From positions 1 through 34,157 of IMG/VR virus record IMGVR_UViG_3300036818_000129: a stretch of 34,157 nucleotides of DNA. One strand, 5' to 3'. The position numbers were made by a program, and so were the translations under genes. The stretch is from a virus. Shown here piece by piece: positions 8,072-15,816 of this stretch. Each line of letters begins with the position of its first letter. The stretch's first letter is position 1. A model generated the notes under the pieces. That model was given only the letters and a program-made list of their open reading frames with translations, was not told where the DNA came from and did no database searches.

Positions 8072-8405
8072 GATCCGCACGGACGATATCTTCGTCGCTG
8101 ACCCATGGTGGATAATATATTTCGAGCGCTTCCACCGGTTCATCGCCAGTGAGAAAGCGATGATACTCGCCTGGCTGGATTGAGGTGAGATCGTCCGGCC
8201 CGAGCATTGTTACGTCGGTAAGAGCGTACTCGTTCTTCTGCGCTTCAATTCGTAGCTTCCCCGACAACACGTAGAAGGCGTTCCAGCGCGCCCGATGTTT
8301 GTGCATCGAGCAGAAAGACTGCGGCTCGATCGAAATCCGATGGATCCCAATCGTCGGAACGACCAGCTTTGGCCGAGTGGAGCCCCACACCTTCCCAGTA
8401 ATCAC
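8046..8405 (-). CDS. Cupin-fold protein
   Basis: A 119-residue protein containing a single conserved cupin barrel. Motif 1 reads MHKHRARWNAFYVLSGKLRI (His-x-His, a downstream aromatic and G at the turn) and motif 2 has PGEYHRFL with a conserved His. Small single-barrel cupins close to glycosyltransferases are often nucleotide-sugar isomerases or epimerases, but they may also be sugar-binding or regulatory proteins. Start: GTG 8405 (or TTG 8408), one codon or less after the glycosyltransferase stop at 8409. The metal-binding His residues seem intact. Confidence 0.75.
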   Translation of the reverse strand: MITGKVWGSTRPKLVVPTIGIHRISIEPQSFCSMHKHRARWNAFYVLSGKLRIEAQKNEYALTDVTMLGPDDLTSIQPGEYHRFLTGDEPVEALEIYYPPWVSDEDIVRADHGGRILGS

Positions 8406-8408
8406 CAA

Positions 8409-9149
8409 TCACCACCCTACCTCAACCCGATCCGCGATCCGCGCCGCTTCGGCGCGCCATTCATCACCGTATGCCACCCGCTGCCAGTTCGGGTGCCACG
8501 GACCGCCACGCGTAAAGTGCACCGCCCGCGGCTCAATTAACGGATCCGAGGACCCTTCAAGCCAGTTCCATTCCGGCGCGAGCGCGCCGATCTCATCGTC
8601 CTCGAGCCACCCGAATGCGTGAAGCCATTGCCCGCGGGCCGCATTGACCTTCTCGGGCGTCAACAAAAGGTTAGCCGCGTGCCCATTGTTGAAGACAATC
8701 AGGGATGACCAGTTTTTCCGGTAGTAACGCGACTGGATGCGCCCATCCATCTTAACGGACTCAACCGGCTCATGATCATGCTTTACCACGGAAACTGCAT
8801 GGCACGGCCTTACCTTCCGTAGGACCTCGCGGACATCATCGCGCCACAGGAAGTCGCAGTCACAAAAAATTGCCCAACCCTGCCATTGACACAGCGCCGG
8901 CACCAAAAAGCGTGAATAAGAAAATTCCGTCGAAAATGGTGCGCCGTCGTTTACGTCAAGGAACTGCCCATTCTCGACACGCCATGCGCGACAATAAAGC
9001 CCAGCGTGCGCCAACCGCCGTACATCGAGGCGCTCGATCAACAGCGGTATTGTCGCGTGCCGTCGCAAGGACGATTCGCAAACTCCAAACGCCTCTCGCT
9101 CTCGCGTATCGTAACCGATAAAGACGCGAAGTGGTTCTGGAATGTTCAC
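8409..9149 (-). CDS. GT-A-like glycosyltransferase (DxD: FCDCDFLW)
   Basis: A 246-residue protein from GTG 9149, which makes a GTGA overlap with the preceding gene; an ATG at 9164 is an alternative. It opens with RVFIGYDTRERE, the N-terminal beta strand and loop common in GT8-like enzymes, and carries the D-x-D motif in FCDCDFLW for a divalent metal and nucleotide sugar. Near the C-terminus VHFTRGGPWHP resembles the H-x-x-G region that closes the active site in GT8 enzymes. It probably transfers a sugar in the cytoplasm. The substrate cannot be inferred. It lies in a string of glycan genes. Confidence 0.75.
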   Translation of the reverse strand: MNIPEPLRVFIGYDTREREAFGVCESSLRRHATIPLLIERLDVRRLAHAGLYCRAWRVENGQFLDVNDGAPFSTEFSYSRFLVPALCQWQGWAIFCDCDFLWRDDVREVLRKVRPCHAVSVVKHDHEPVESVKMDGRIQSRYYRKNWSSLIVFNNGHAANLLLTPEKVNAARGQWLHAFGWLEDDEIGALAPEWNWLEGSSDPLIEPRAVHFTRGGPWHPNWQRVAYGDEWRAEAARIADRVEVGW

Positions 9150-9925
9150 GCCGCTTCCCACCATTTACTCGGATTTTCCGGCGAATGCCCCAATACCTTA
9201 CGCTGCGGTCCTTTCAGATGGTCGGTGTATTGTCCTAGCGGCATCGAGAACCACACATGGCCAGCGTGCCCATCCTTCTCAGTCAGGTTTACGGTTTTCA
9301 GTTCGCAAACACGCTCGGCGAGCAATCGGCAATAATCAAACGCGAACGCCGAGTGATGCTGGGAGAGCACCAGCACCTCGTCAGAAACGAACAGCCTAGC
9401 AAGTTCATTTACGAACCAGCGCGACCGCTCATTCGCCCTGACGATCCAAAACCCGATTTCACTGTGATACGGCGCGCGCCCTAGATAAGCGAGATCGGCA
9501 TCCCCCAGCATTTGCTCGAGCAACCCAGGTGGGACCGGCGCAAAGGTGACGACATCCGCGTCGAGCCATACGAGCAACTCACCATTCCGGAGCCCTGACA
9601 TCGCGTTCGCTGGAATGACGCACTGCTTAAAGAACCTGACAACGTCGAACCGCCACGAATATCCGACGCGCCGGTCTTTCATGCGCCACCCGTGAATTGG
9701 CGTCCTGCCGGTCCTGCGGCTATCCTTTCTGTGGCGATCGTAAAATGCCCGCGCGCCGTCACAGTCCCAAAGACTTCGACAATCGCCGCGCGGCACGAGC
9801 ACCCACTCTTCGGTATAGGTTGCCAGATCGACGCTTTCGGGCCAATGGAGGGCAAACGTTTCCAAAAACCGTCGGCCATATTGCTCATAGCCTGACGGGG
9901 CAAAACCCGTGCACACGAGGGTCAT
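9146..9925 (-). CDS. GT-A-like glycosyltransferase (DxD: WLDADVV)
   Basis: A 259-residue protein starting with ATG in an ATGA overlap. N-terminal VCTGFAPSGYEQYGRRFLETF is a typical first strand and helix for this group, WLDADVVTF carries the D-x-D, and RAPYHSEIGFWIV follows. The C-terminal segment TDHLKGPQRK shares HLKGP with the enzyme at 11825-12562, so the two are related. It is likely a cytoplasmic sugar transferase; donor and acceptor are unknown. The gene is sandwiched between an SDR-like gene and another glycosyltransferase gene, with 4-base overlaps on both sides, so the genes are probably translationally coupled. Confidence 0.75.
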   Translation of the reverse strand: MTLVCTGFAPSGYEQYGRRFLETFALHWPESVDLATYTEEWVLVPRGDCRSLWDCDGARAFYDRHRKDSRRTGRTPIHGWRMKDRRVGYSWRFDVVRFFKQCVIPANAMSGLRNGELLVWLDADVVTFAPVPPGLLEQMLGDADLAYLGRAPYHSEIGFWIVRANERSRWFVNELARLFVSDEVLVLSQHHSAFAFDYCRLLAERVCELKTVNLTEKDGHAGHVWFSMPLGQYTDHLKGPQRKVLGHSPENPSKWWEAA

Positions 9926-10539
9926 TCAGGATCTTTCGCTCTTTGACCTGCAGCGCGGCGTCCGCCGTGCACCCTGATTACTATCGACGTGACGTAATCA
10001 GTGCTATCGTACAACAGGAACTTCACCCATTGGGCGATCTCCTCGGCCCGCAAGAACCGCCCTTTGGGATGCTGCTCCATCATTTTTACCAGATTGTCTC
10101 GGTCCAGGCGCCGCATTGTCATCGCGCAATCAGCGATGATCCACGGCGCAATGCAGATCAACTGCTGATTCCTGCCGACCGGCCTCGTCTCAACATACCG
10201 GTGCAATGCGGCCTTGGCCGCGGCGTATGCTCCGTCATGGGACCACGAGAACCCTGACTCTGATCCAATGACGCAAATCCGCGCGCCGGAATTATTCTCC
10301 AGAATTCGGTCGCACGCTCGGATCACGCTGCCGGCATTCGCCAACCAGGAATTGGCGATATCCGTATCGGACCGCTCGGCCAGCCGACGGCTGTTAAGAG
10401 ACCCCTGGCAAAAGAGATAGCGCTCCGCATCCAGCGGCGCCTTTTCATGCCGGCCGATCGGGAATACCTTCTCCTCAAACGGCAACCGCTGGATCAGTTC
10501 TCGAACGATCTTACTTCCGGTGCCGCGGATGGCAATCAC
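9922..10539 (-). CDS. Degenerate short-chain dehydrogenase (SDR)-like protein
   Basis: A 205-residue protein whose GTG start overlaps the FAD gene stop (GTGA). The classic N-terminal strand and TGxxxGxG loop are shortened to IRGTGSKIVREL, but the central VIGSESG and the catalytic-type AYAAAKAALHRY (Y-x-x-x-K) are present, followed by a PWIIADCAM-like loop and a C-terminal SIVIRVHGG typical of SDR ends. It may reduce or oxidise a sugar nucleotide, or may be a non-catalytic relative, because the cofactor loop is reduced. It sits directly after the FAD oxidoreductase and before two glycosyltransferases, suggesting a shared sugar pathway. Confidence 0.7.
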   Translation of the reverse strand: MIAIRGTGSKIVRELIQRLPFEEKVFPIGRHEKAPLDAERYLFCQGSLNSRRLAERSDTDIANSWLANAGSVIRACDRILENNSGARICVIGSESGFSWSHDGAYAAAKAALHRYVETRPVGRNQQLICIAPWIIADCAMTMRRLDRDNLVKMMEQHPKGRFLRAEEIAQWVKFLLYDSTDYVTSIVIRVHGGRRAAGQRAKDPE

Positions 10540-11615
10540 ACTGCCACGCCTTCGGCATTACGAAAGTATCGCTGAAGCCAATCTCGTTTCGTCGTATGAT
10601 GTGAGACTGCTTCCTTGATTTTTTGCTCGGCCGCAAAGATCGCGTCCAGCTTACCGGCGCGCACTCGAATGGCCCGCTCGCCGACCACTACGATATCGAT
10701 CAACCGGGCATCTGCGGCAGATCGTGGCAACGCCCGAATAGCAAAACGATGATCGACAACCCGAAAGTCTGCAATGGCCGGGTAGTATTCTGCCATCTGG
10801 CTGATCATCATTTTTGTCTGCTGCTCGACCACGACCCGCGAAAGCTCATGATCGAGATAATACCGAGCGTCTTTCCAAGTTATTCGGCGAGCCAACGGCG
10901 TGTACCGCGCCGAGGTCAATGAACATAAGCCCTTGTTTTCCTGCCACGGGTACAGGCTGGGGAAGGGCCCATCCATCACCGTTACCGCGCGATCGGTCAG
11001 CCCTTCCAGAAGAACCGTCAGGCACGCCTCAAACCGGTCGATGCCGTATCCTTCGTGCGCACAGAAGGTGCAGTCAATCGTTAGGTCCCACCCGGCATCG
11101 TCGACTTTCCCCGGAGGCCTTCCGCATTCCACCCGATCCCCAAGGACCTTAGCGAAGTGAGCGCGCAGCTCATCAACAATGATATGCTTCTCGTGGGTTT
11201 GCAGAGCTCCTTCAATCTTTTTCAATCCGAGAGCGCTCGGATCAACTTCAATAAACTCCGGACCCGCCAAAAGACGGCGCAGACTACCGAGATGGACCGA
11301 CAGCAAGATCCTTTTATAGGCGCTGAAATCGAGAAGGCTGTCCTCTTCTGCTATGCAATATAGATTGGTAGGCACCGCTCTCGCGAAATTCCCGTAACTC
11401 CGCATAAACGCGCGGTGATGCGTCCGGCACGCATCGATCGTCAATCCCGATCGCGGATAGTGGAATCCTTGGTGCAGGCGCGCCGGTATATTACCGCTGG
11501 CACCAGAAAACAGCCGGTCGGCGATTTCATGCAATTCCACATCGTGGCCGTCTCGTAGCAATGACTTTGCAAGATGGCACCCGTAAATGCCACCACCGAG
11601 AATTCTTATTTTCAA
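10536..11615 (-). CDS. FAD-dependent oxidoreductase (DAO-type)
   Basis: A 359-residue protein from TTG 11615, the codon preceding the expected first strand. Residues 1-16 contain ILGGGIYGCHLA, a dinucleotide-binding GxGxxG-type motif, and an acidic residue (VELHEIADRLFSGASG) follows at the end of strand 2, as for FAD. The middle holds HQGFHYPRSGLT, and the C-terminal half carries a long substrate domain. D-amino-acid-oxidase-like enzymes in glycan clusters can act on sugar or amino-sugar intermediates. Phage-encoded copies are uncommon. Its stop overlaps the SDR-like gene, so the pair is probably co-translated. The specific substrate is unknown. Confidence 0.78.
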   Translation of the reverse strand: MKIRILGGGIYGCHLAKSLLRDGHDVELHEIADRLFSGASGNIPARLHQGFHYPRSGLTIDACRTHHRAFMRSYGNFARAVPTNLYCIAEEDSLLDFSAYKRILLSVHLGSLRRLLAGPEFIEVDPSALGLKKIEGALQTHEKHIIVDELRAHFAKVLGDRVECGRPPGKVDDAGWDLTIDCTFCAHEGYGIDRFEACLTVLLEGLTDRAVTVMDGPFPSLYPWQENKGLCSLTSARYTPLARRITWKDARYYLDHELSRVVVEQQTKMMISQMAEYYPAIADFRVVDHRFAIRALPRSAADARLIDIVVVGERAIRVRAGKLDAIFAAEQKIKEAVSHHTTKRDWLQRYFRNAEGVAV

Positions 11616-11627
11616 AACTGTACGGCC

Positions 11628-11828
11628 CTACAAAAGTGCAAACACCATACGACGGCACTCAGCTGTTTCATGGGCCTCCCCAAGATAACCGAACCCCAGT
11701 CGCTCCATGGCATCGCGGCCCTCACCCGGGTCGCTCTTTTCCTCGAATCGCTCCATAAGCGCGGTCGGATCGCCCCCGACTTGCTCCCTGAGGAACGCGC
11801 AGACGGGCTTCGGATATGCCAGTCTCAC
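11628..11828 (-). CDS. Small protein of unknown function
   Basis: A 66-residue protein whose GTG start lies in a GTGA overlap with the glycosyltransferase stop, with GGAG 8 nt upstream. The start overlap and ribosome site argue that it is real. It has a helical CAFLREQVGGDPTALMERFEEK segment and no recognised domain. Such short products between enzymes may be subunits or adaptors; I cannot assign a function. Confidence 0.6.
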   Translation of the reverse strand: MRLAYPKPVCAFLREQVGGDPTALMERFEEKSDPGEGRDAMERLGFGYLGEAHETAECRRMVFALL

Positions 11829-12562
11829 GCAAACCGCTCCTTCAAGAAATATTCGAGATGCTTTTTCCGCGGTCCTTTGAGATGCACAAAATACGCTTCA
11901 CGCTGCCGTCTCCGAATCTTCCCGTCATCAGGCAGCGGACAGTTGTGGGTCAGGCAGGGATAAACGTCGACCACACCAGCACCGGTGCAGGCCGTCCACC
12001 GTTCATCGCCAAGCGGCATCCACGACGCCGGCGACCCGAGAGCAACGCCCCACGCGTCCTGATCGCCTCCCCACTCGCGCCGCTCGAGCGGCCAGGTTTC
12101 CAACACCTCGTAAGCCAAATGCAGAAAACCGATACCGAGAGACCGGTCCCGCACGTAGGCGAGATTGTTGATCCGCCGTTCAAATTTCGGACCTTTGTGC
12201 GTTACAACCATCCCGACGTTTGCTGGCACGGCATCATCGAGCGCACGGTTTGCCAGGCAATCCACATCCGGCAGGATCACGAGATCGGCTTCACTTTGCG
12301 GCTGAGCCAAAAAGTATCTCTGAGCAAATATCACTTTGCTCATCAACGGCATGTGCTCCGGCGCAACGACAGCGCATTCCAGCCCCGCCTCCTCGAGAGC
12401 CGGCGCCGTAAGACTATCAGTCAGAATGATGTAGCGAGCTCCTGGATTCGTTTCTTGCAGTGCCCGCTGGCTCGCTCGCGCCAGCGGCAGGTATTCGTTG
12501 AGCCGCGACGGCTGGCCAACGATATCGGAGTAGAACGCCGCCACGATGATCTTCTCAGCCAT
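11825..12562 (-). CDS. GT-A-like glycosyltransferase (DVDC variant of DxD)
   Basis: A 245-residue protein from ATG 12562 (MAEKIIVAAFYSDIVGQ) with GAGG 7 nt upstream; the frame is open to 12604. IILTDSL and LVILPDVDCLANRAL give the expected strand and D-x-D, followed by LGIGFLHLAYEVL, WGGDQDAWGVAL and a closing YFVHLKGPRKKH that shares HLKGP with the gene at 9146-9925. This is probably a cytoplasmic sugar transferase. A 52-residue ORF overlaps its start by 8 nt. Confidence 0.75.
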   Translation of the reverse strand: MAEKIIVAAFYSDIVGQPSRLNEYLPLARASQRALQETNPGARYIILTDSLTAPALEEAGLECAVVAPEHMPLMSKVIFAQRYFLAQPQSEADLVILPDVDCLANRALDDAVPANVGMVVTHKGPKFERRINNLAYVRDRSLGIGFLHLAYEVLETWPLERREWGGDQDAWGVALGSPASWMPLGDERWTACTGAGVVDVYPCLTHNCPLPDDGKIRRRQREAYFVHLKGPRKKHLEYFLKERFA

Positions 12563-12713
12563 CCCCAAACCTCGGCCCGTACGGATCCCAGACGCGCTCA
12601 TCATCGGCTGGCGGCAACGGAGCCGGCGCGGCCGGTTCCTTTTCTACCCGCCGGATTTCTTTGAGGCGTTCCGCGATCGCCGTAAAGTCATCGGCCGACC
12701 TCGCGTCAGGCAT
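12555..12713 (-). CDS. Small 52-residue protein (unannotatable micro-ORF)
   Basis: A complete ORF with an ATG at 12713, overlapping the FkbM stop as TAATG, and a TGA at 12555 that overlaps the next gene start by 8 nt. It fills almost exactly the gap between the two genes, so coupled translation is likely. Product: MPDARSADDFTAIAERL, then an Arg/Lys/Glu-rich helix (EIRRVEKEP), a Pro/Ala-rich stretch (APAPLPPA) and a short end (DPYGPRFGDG). No family is recognised. The clean filling of the gap supports it, but expression is unproven. Confidence 0.55.
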   Translation of the reverse strand: MPDARSADDFTAIAERLKEIRRVEKEPAAPAPLPPADDERVWDPYGPRFGDG

Positions 12714-13384
12714 TAGGGCCATCCAAGGCAATGGTCACCGCTCTTGGCCCAGAACTCCACCATTCCCCAGGATTGCAGCAGTTTGACCGTCGGCTGGCGG
12801 CGGTCCAACCCATAGCGCGCCAGATACCGCTTCTTCTGCTCGAGCACGACGACGGGCTTGTCACGGCGAATCACTTCCGAGCCACCCTGCACCACGAAAT
12901 GTTCGAAGCCTTCCGCATCGATCTTTAGGAAATCAATCGGACCGCCGAACCATTGGTCATCGAGCCGGCGGATCGGCGCGCAGCATTCTGCATCTATTGG
13001 CTCGCACACTTGTGACGTTGCCACATCTTTAATCCGTCGCAGTCCGACCTGTCCTTCCGTCGCACCAAGCGCCACGGGTCGGATAACGACATTACTCAGA
13101 TGTTGCACATTCTGTCTCAGGCATACGACGTGCTCGGACAATGGCTCAAAGGCCATAACTTCTTCGAAACTGCTTGCCAGGACTAAAGTCCATAGACCGA
13201 CATGCGCGCCCACATCGACCGCGAGCCTCCGACGGTCACCCGGGCAAAACGCGATTGCCGCTCGCAGCTTCGCGAGCTGATATGTCCCGCGGCCATCAAC
13301 AACCGGGCTTGACCTCAGCTGTTCGGCGAAATGCAAGTCGTTCGCCGGCAACACGATCCCTGCAACCGTCTGCGTCTTGGTCAC
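12713..13384 (-). CDS. FkbM-family methyltransferase (copy 1)
   Basis: A 223-residue protein from GTG 13384 with AGGGG 6 nt upstream. It contains the FkbM signatures: AVDVGAHVGLWTL (SAM-binding motif I, about residues 55-67), VMAFEPLSEHV (motif II acidic) and FLKIDAEGFEHFVVQGG near 152-168. FkbM enzymes O-methylate sugars and related molecules. A second copy occurs at 29222-29905. Located in the glycan island next to another methyltransferase, it may methylate a sugar added by the neighbouring glycosyltransferases; the substrate is not known. Confidence 0.85.
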   Translation of the reverse strand: MTKTQTVAGIVLPANDLHFAEQLRSSPVVDGRGTYQLAKLRAAIAFCPGDRRRLAVDVGAHVGLWTLVLASSFEEVMAFEPLSEHVVCLRQNVQHLSNVVIRPVALGATEGQVGLRRIKDVATSQVCEPIDAECCAPIRRLDDQWFGGPIDFLKIDAEGFEHFVVQGGSEVIRRDKPVVVLEQKKRYLARYGLDRRQPTVKLLQSWGMVEFWAKSGDHCLGWP

Positions 13385-13387
13385 CGG

Positions 13388-13981
13388 TCACCCCTGATCA
13401 CACGGTTCGATATGGCGCCACCCCTTCCACTCATCCGGGCTACGAAAGAGGCCTACCAGCCGAACCAGAGAGCCTGGCCGCCGAAGCGTCGACGTCCAGT
13501 CATCAATGCCAAATTCGTAGGGCATCACACCTTTTATCGAACTGTGTATCTGCTTGCGGGGCGCCCCGAGGCGCTCGGCCACAAACAATACCCGGCTGGC
13601 GTAGCTGTAAAGACGATCAACAAACGCAGGCAGGTCGCTTTTCGGCACGTTATTCAGGACCTGAACGCAAATCACCAATCCGAATGTACCAGCCGGCTGG
13701 CTCTCGAACTGAGGGAAATACGGATCGTACTTGGTCGGAACCAAGTTCCAATATTCTTCGAGCGGCTGTCCCTCATTCCTCGGGTCAGCGCGATCGTATT
13801 GCTTCCCTGCGCCGCATCCGTAATCCAGCATCGTCGTTATGTCGAAGCGGTCGATTACCTGCTTGATCTCGTCCCGCAGCTTCCAGGTAAACCGACCAGA
13901 GAACGTCTTGCCTCGGTTTTTCTGATTGTGACTCCGCACCAATTCGCCGGCACGAAAATATGCTTCGGTGAACTCCCTCAA
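13388..13981 (-). CDS. Class I SAM-dependent methyltransferase
   Basis: A 197-residue protein taken from TTG 13981, in a TTGA overlap with the SpoVG-like gene and with AGGGG 8 nt before it. The open frame continues upstream to 14158, but that stretch overlaps another gene and lacks a start with a ribosome site. Motif I is TTMLDYGCGAGKQYD (about residues 49-63); FGLVICVQVLNNV is the later motif with the catalytic-type loop. Small phage methyltransferases of this kind are often found near glycosyltransferases. The methyl acceptor is unknown. Confidence 0.75.
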   Translation of the reverse strand: MREFTEAYFRAGELVRSHNQKNRGKTFSGRFTWKLRDEIKQVIDRFDITTMLDYGCGAGKQYDRADPRNEGQPLEEYWNLVPTKYDPYFPQFESQPAGTFGLVICVQVLNNVPKSDLPAFVDRLYSYASRVLFVAERLGAPRKQIHSSIKGVMPYEFGIDDWTSTLRRPGSLVRLVGLFRSPDEWKGWRHIEPCDQG

Positions 13982-14328
13982 TTTACGAGCCCCTGCAACG
14001 GACGAGGCAGCGGCGAGGGCTTGGTCCAATAACCGGCATCCAACGCCGCGAACACCACTTGCGCGATACCGTCGGCGATTTTGTTCGGCACCTCGACCGA
14101 CGGCACCAGTTTGCCATCCCGGCGATGATGCGGCGTCCGGCATACGCGCTCGCCGCATTCTTCATCGCGCGTAATCGTGATCCCGTGGACAATCATGTCG
14201 ACGCCCTCGATACGCACCACAACAGATGCCCAGGCAACCACGTCCTCGCTGGTGCCCCGTTCCATCGCCGTTAGAATGATCTGGACATCTGGCAACGCGC
14301 GGGCGGCAGTCCCCGTCGCATCACTCAT
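13978..14328 (-). CDS. SpoVG-like protein (putative)
   Basis: A 116-residue protein whose ATG overlaps the sulfotransferase stop by 8 nt. Residues about 16-105 follow the SpoVG pattern: DVQIILTAMERG, a beta hairpin ending FVVH-like (DMIVHGITI), then a P-rich short loop with DGKLVPSVEVP and a final helix (IADGIAQVVFAALDAGY). SpoVG is a small RNA/DNA-binding regulator in Gram-positives, and relatives occur in phages. The similarity here is moderate and by eye. If right, the protein would be a regulator rather than a glycan enzyme. It may instead be an unrelated small beta protein. Confidence 0.5.
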   Translation of the reverse strand: MSDATGTAARALPDVQIILTAMERGTSEDVVAWASVVVRIEGVDMIVHGITITRDEECGERVCRTPHHRRDGKLVPSVEVPNKIADGIAQVVFAALDAGYWTKPSPLPRPLQGLVN

Positions 14329-14899
14329 AACCCATGACCCTCAGCAACTCTTCACCTCCGCCAGTTTGCCACGCGGCATGCGATCGCGGCCCAAAGCTCT
14401 CGCGCCAATCGGAATACCGCCCGGTAAAGGTCGCACTACGCTCAAAAACCCGCGCGTAGAGCTTCGCGGCATCACACGCCACACCAAGGTGCTCCGCGAT
14501 CCGCGCAACTTCTGCAGGCCCATCCAGGCGCATACGTTCGAAACGAACAGTCAGTGCTCCAGACCACGTGCACCAGATACGCGCCCAGCGCAGCATCTCC
14601 GCCATGAAACCGCCCGGGCCCAACAGTCCCGCTATCCACTCGTCCGGCGTTTCCCCGTAACGGCGAAGCTCCTCAATCATTTTCGGTTTCGGCCGCGGTC
14701 CTTCGCCATTCTTGAACCGCATCGTCGAAACCATTCGATCTCGAGGATCGCGGAGAAACACGATCACTGGACCTTGTGCCTGATCTAACGGCGCTCGGAA
14801 ATTGCCCGGCTCGATAATCTCAAACCCCATCGCCCCGACGATCGGCCGAATGAGGTGGCTGCCGCCGTGGCGCAGCAACGCAACCGTCGCCAGCTTCAT
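14321..14899 (-). CDS. Sulfotransferase-like protein
   Basis: A 192-residue protein from ATG 14899 (MKLATVALLRHGGSHLIRP) in an ATGA overlap with the upstream gene; the frame is open to 14998, but that part overlaps the upstream gene. The 5' PAPS-binding loop is replaced by LLRHGGSHLIRP (residues 8-19), and the 3' phosphate motif VFLRDPRDRMVSTM is clear at 47-60, including an R, a conserved D-P-R and a Ser. W-x-x-W-like residues and an FERM segment follow. It should transfer sulfate from PAPS to a glycan or other acceptor, if active. Sulfotransferases are rare in phages. Confidence 0.75.
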   Translation of the reverse strand: MKLATVALLRHGGSHLIRPIVGAMGFEIIEPGNFRAPLDQAQGPVIVFLRDPRDRMVSTMRFKNGEGPRPKPKMIEELRRYGETPDEWIAGLLGPGGFMAEMLRWARIWCTWSGALTVRFERMRLDGPAEVARIAEHLGVACDAAKLYARVFERSATFTGRYSDWRESFGPRSHAAWQTGGGEELLRVMGYE

Positions 14900-15816
14900 G
14901 ACGCCGGCTTGTCCATCTCGGCCCGCAGGAAGCGCCACATCTCTCCGTTGGCCATCTCGTCCAGGCGCCATTGCCACCACGCGAGTGCTGACAGCCACGC
15001 CAACCGATCCGAATGATTTGGATAGGGCAGTGGCCTAGCGGTGTGCAAAACGTCAAGACTCCCCGATGATACCGGGAGCGCCGCGCCCTGCCCTAGTACG
15101 ATCGCCGGCACCCCGGCGAGGATCGCATCTATTGCGGCGTGCGACCCATGTGTCACGAGCACAAGCGGCGCCACGCTCAAAAGCGCTCCCAATGGTTGCG
15201 GCGGCCGCGAGAACTTCGTCCCCTCGATCGGAACGGCACCTGGCCATGAGGGCTTCGGCCGATAAATGACGGCTCGTTTATGCTTGCCTTCTGCCTGCGC
15301 TAACTGCTTTCGGATCTGCCAAATGACCTGCGTCGCGTACTCCGTCGCGTCGCCCAACTCGTGGAAGTCGCAATATTTTTGCGATGAACCAGCATAAATC
15401 ACCGCTGCCTTCAACGGATCACACAATTGACTGCGCGGCTTCGGATGCATCCCCAATTCGCACCAGCGCCACGATGGCCACCGCTGCCGCATCATGCGGC
15501 CTAGCGGCATGAATTCGTCGAGCGATACACGGTAGTGATGCTTGCCTTTTTGAGCCCCCATCCCGGTAGAGGCACGGATAAGCGGCTTATCGAAGAGCAG
15601 CGTATGAGCGCCCACCCTCGAATATGCTTCGAGTATCCGCTTCGAGTGCCCCTTTAGCGCAAAGACGCAGGCGACTTCGGCATCGCTCGGCTCGACAAAT
15701 TGCCCGCTATCACCGCACTCAAACGTATCGCCGCACGCTTCCACTCCAGCGCAAACAGCTTTGGCAATCTCCTCTTCCCGGCCCTTCTCGCCAGCAACAT
15801 AAAAGCGTAGTTTCAC
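14896..15816 (-). CDS. GT-B-like glycan protein, paralog 1
   Basis: A 306-residue protein starting with GTG in a GTGA overlap. The C-terminal half has the pattern RAVIYRPKPSWPGA, then an acidic/Pro linker, LVLVTHGSHAAIDAILAGVPAIV and LGQGAAL, which is the GT-B-style donor-binding face (H, S/N, then A-G-V/I-P). Similar blocks occur in the next two genes, so the three are tandem duplicates. They resemble capsule-polysaccharide-type glycosyltransferases. The N-terminal half (RVGAHTLLFDKPL, HYRVSLDEFMPL) is the acceptor-side domain. The sugar and acceptor cannot be named. Confidence 0.7.
   Translation of the reverse strand: MKLRFYVAGEKGREEEIAKAVCAGVEACGDTFECGDSGQFVEPSDAEVACVFALKGHSKRILEAYSRVGAHTLLFDKPLIRASTGMGAQKGKHHYRVSLDEFMPLGRMMRQRWPSWRWCELGMHPKPRSQLCDPLKAAVIYAGSSQKYCDFHELGDATEYATQVIWQIRKQLAQAEGKHKRAVIYRPKPSWPGAVPIEGTKFSRPPQPLGALLSVAPLVLVTHGSHAAIDAILAGVPAIVLGQGAALPVSSGSLDVLHTARPLPYPNHSDRLAWLSALAWWQWRLDEMANGEMWRFLRAEMDKPAS

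Noticed and set aside
11816-12664. Plus-strand 282-residue frame
   Set aside because: Overlaps the minus-strand glycosyltransferase and the 52-residue ORF; no motif or start signal supports it.
13982-14158. Upstream extension of the methyltransferase at 13388-13981
   Set aside because: It fully overlaps the SpoVG-like gene in another frame and has no methyltransferase-like sequence; the TTG at 13981 has a ribosome site and the usual TTGA overlap.
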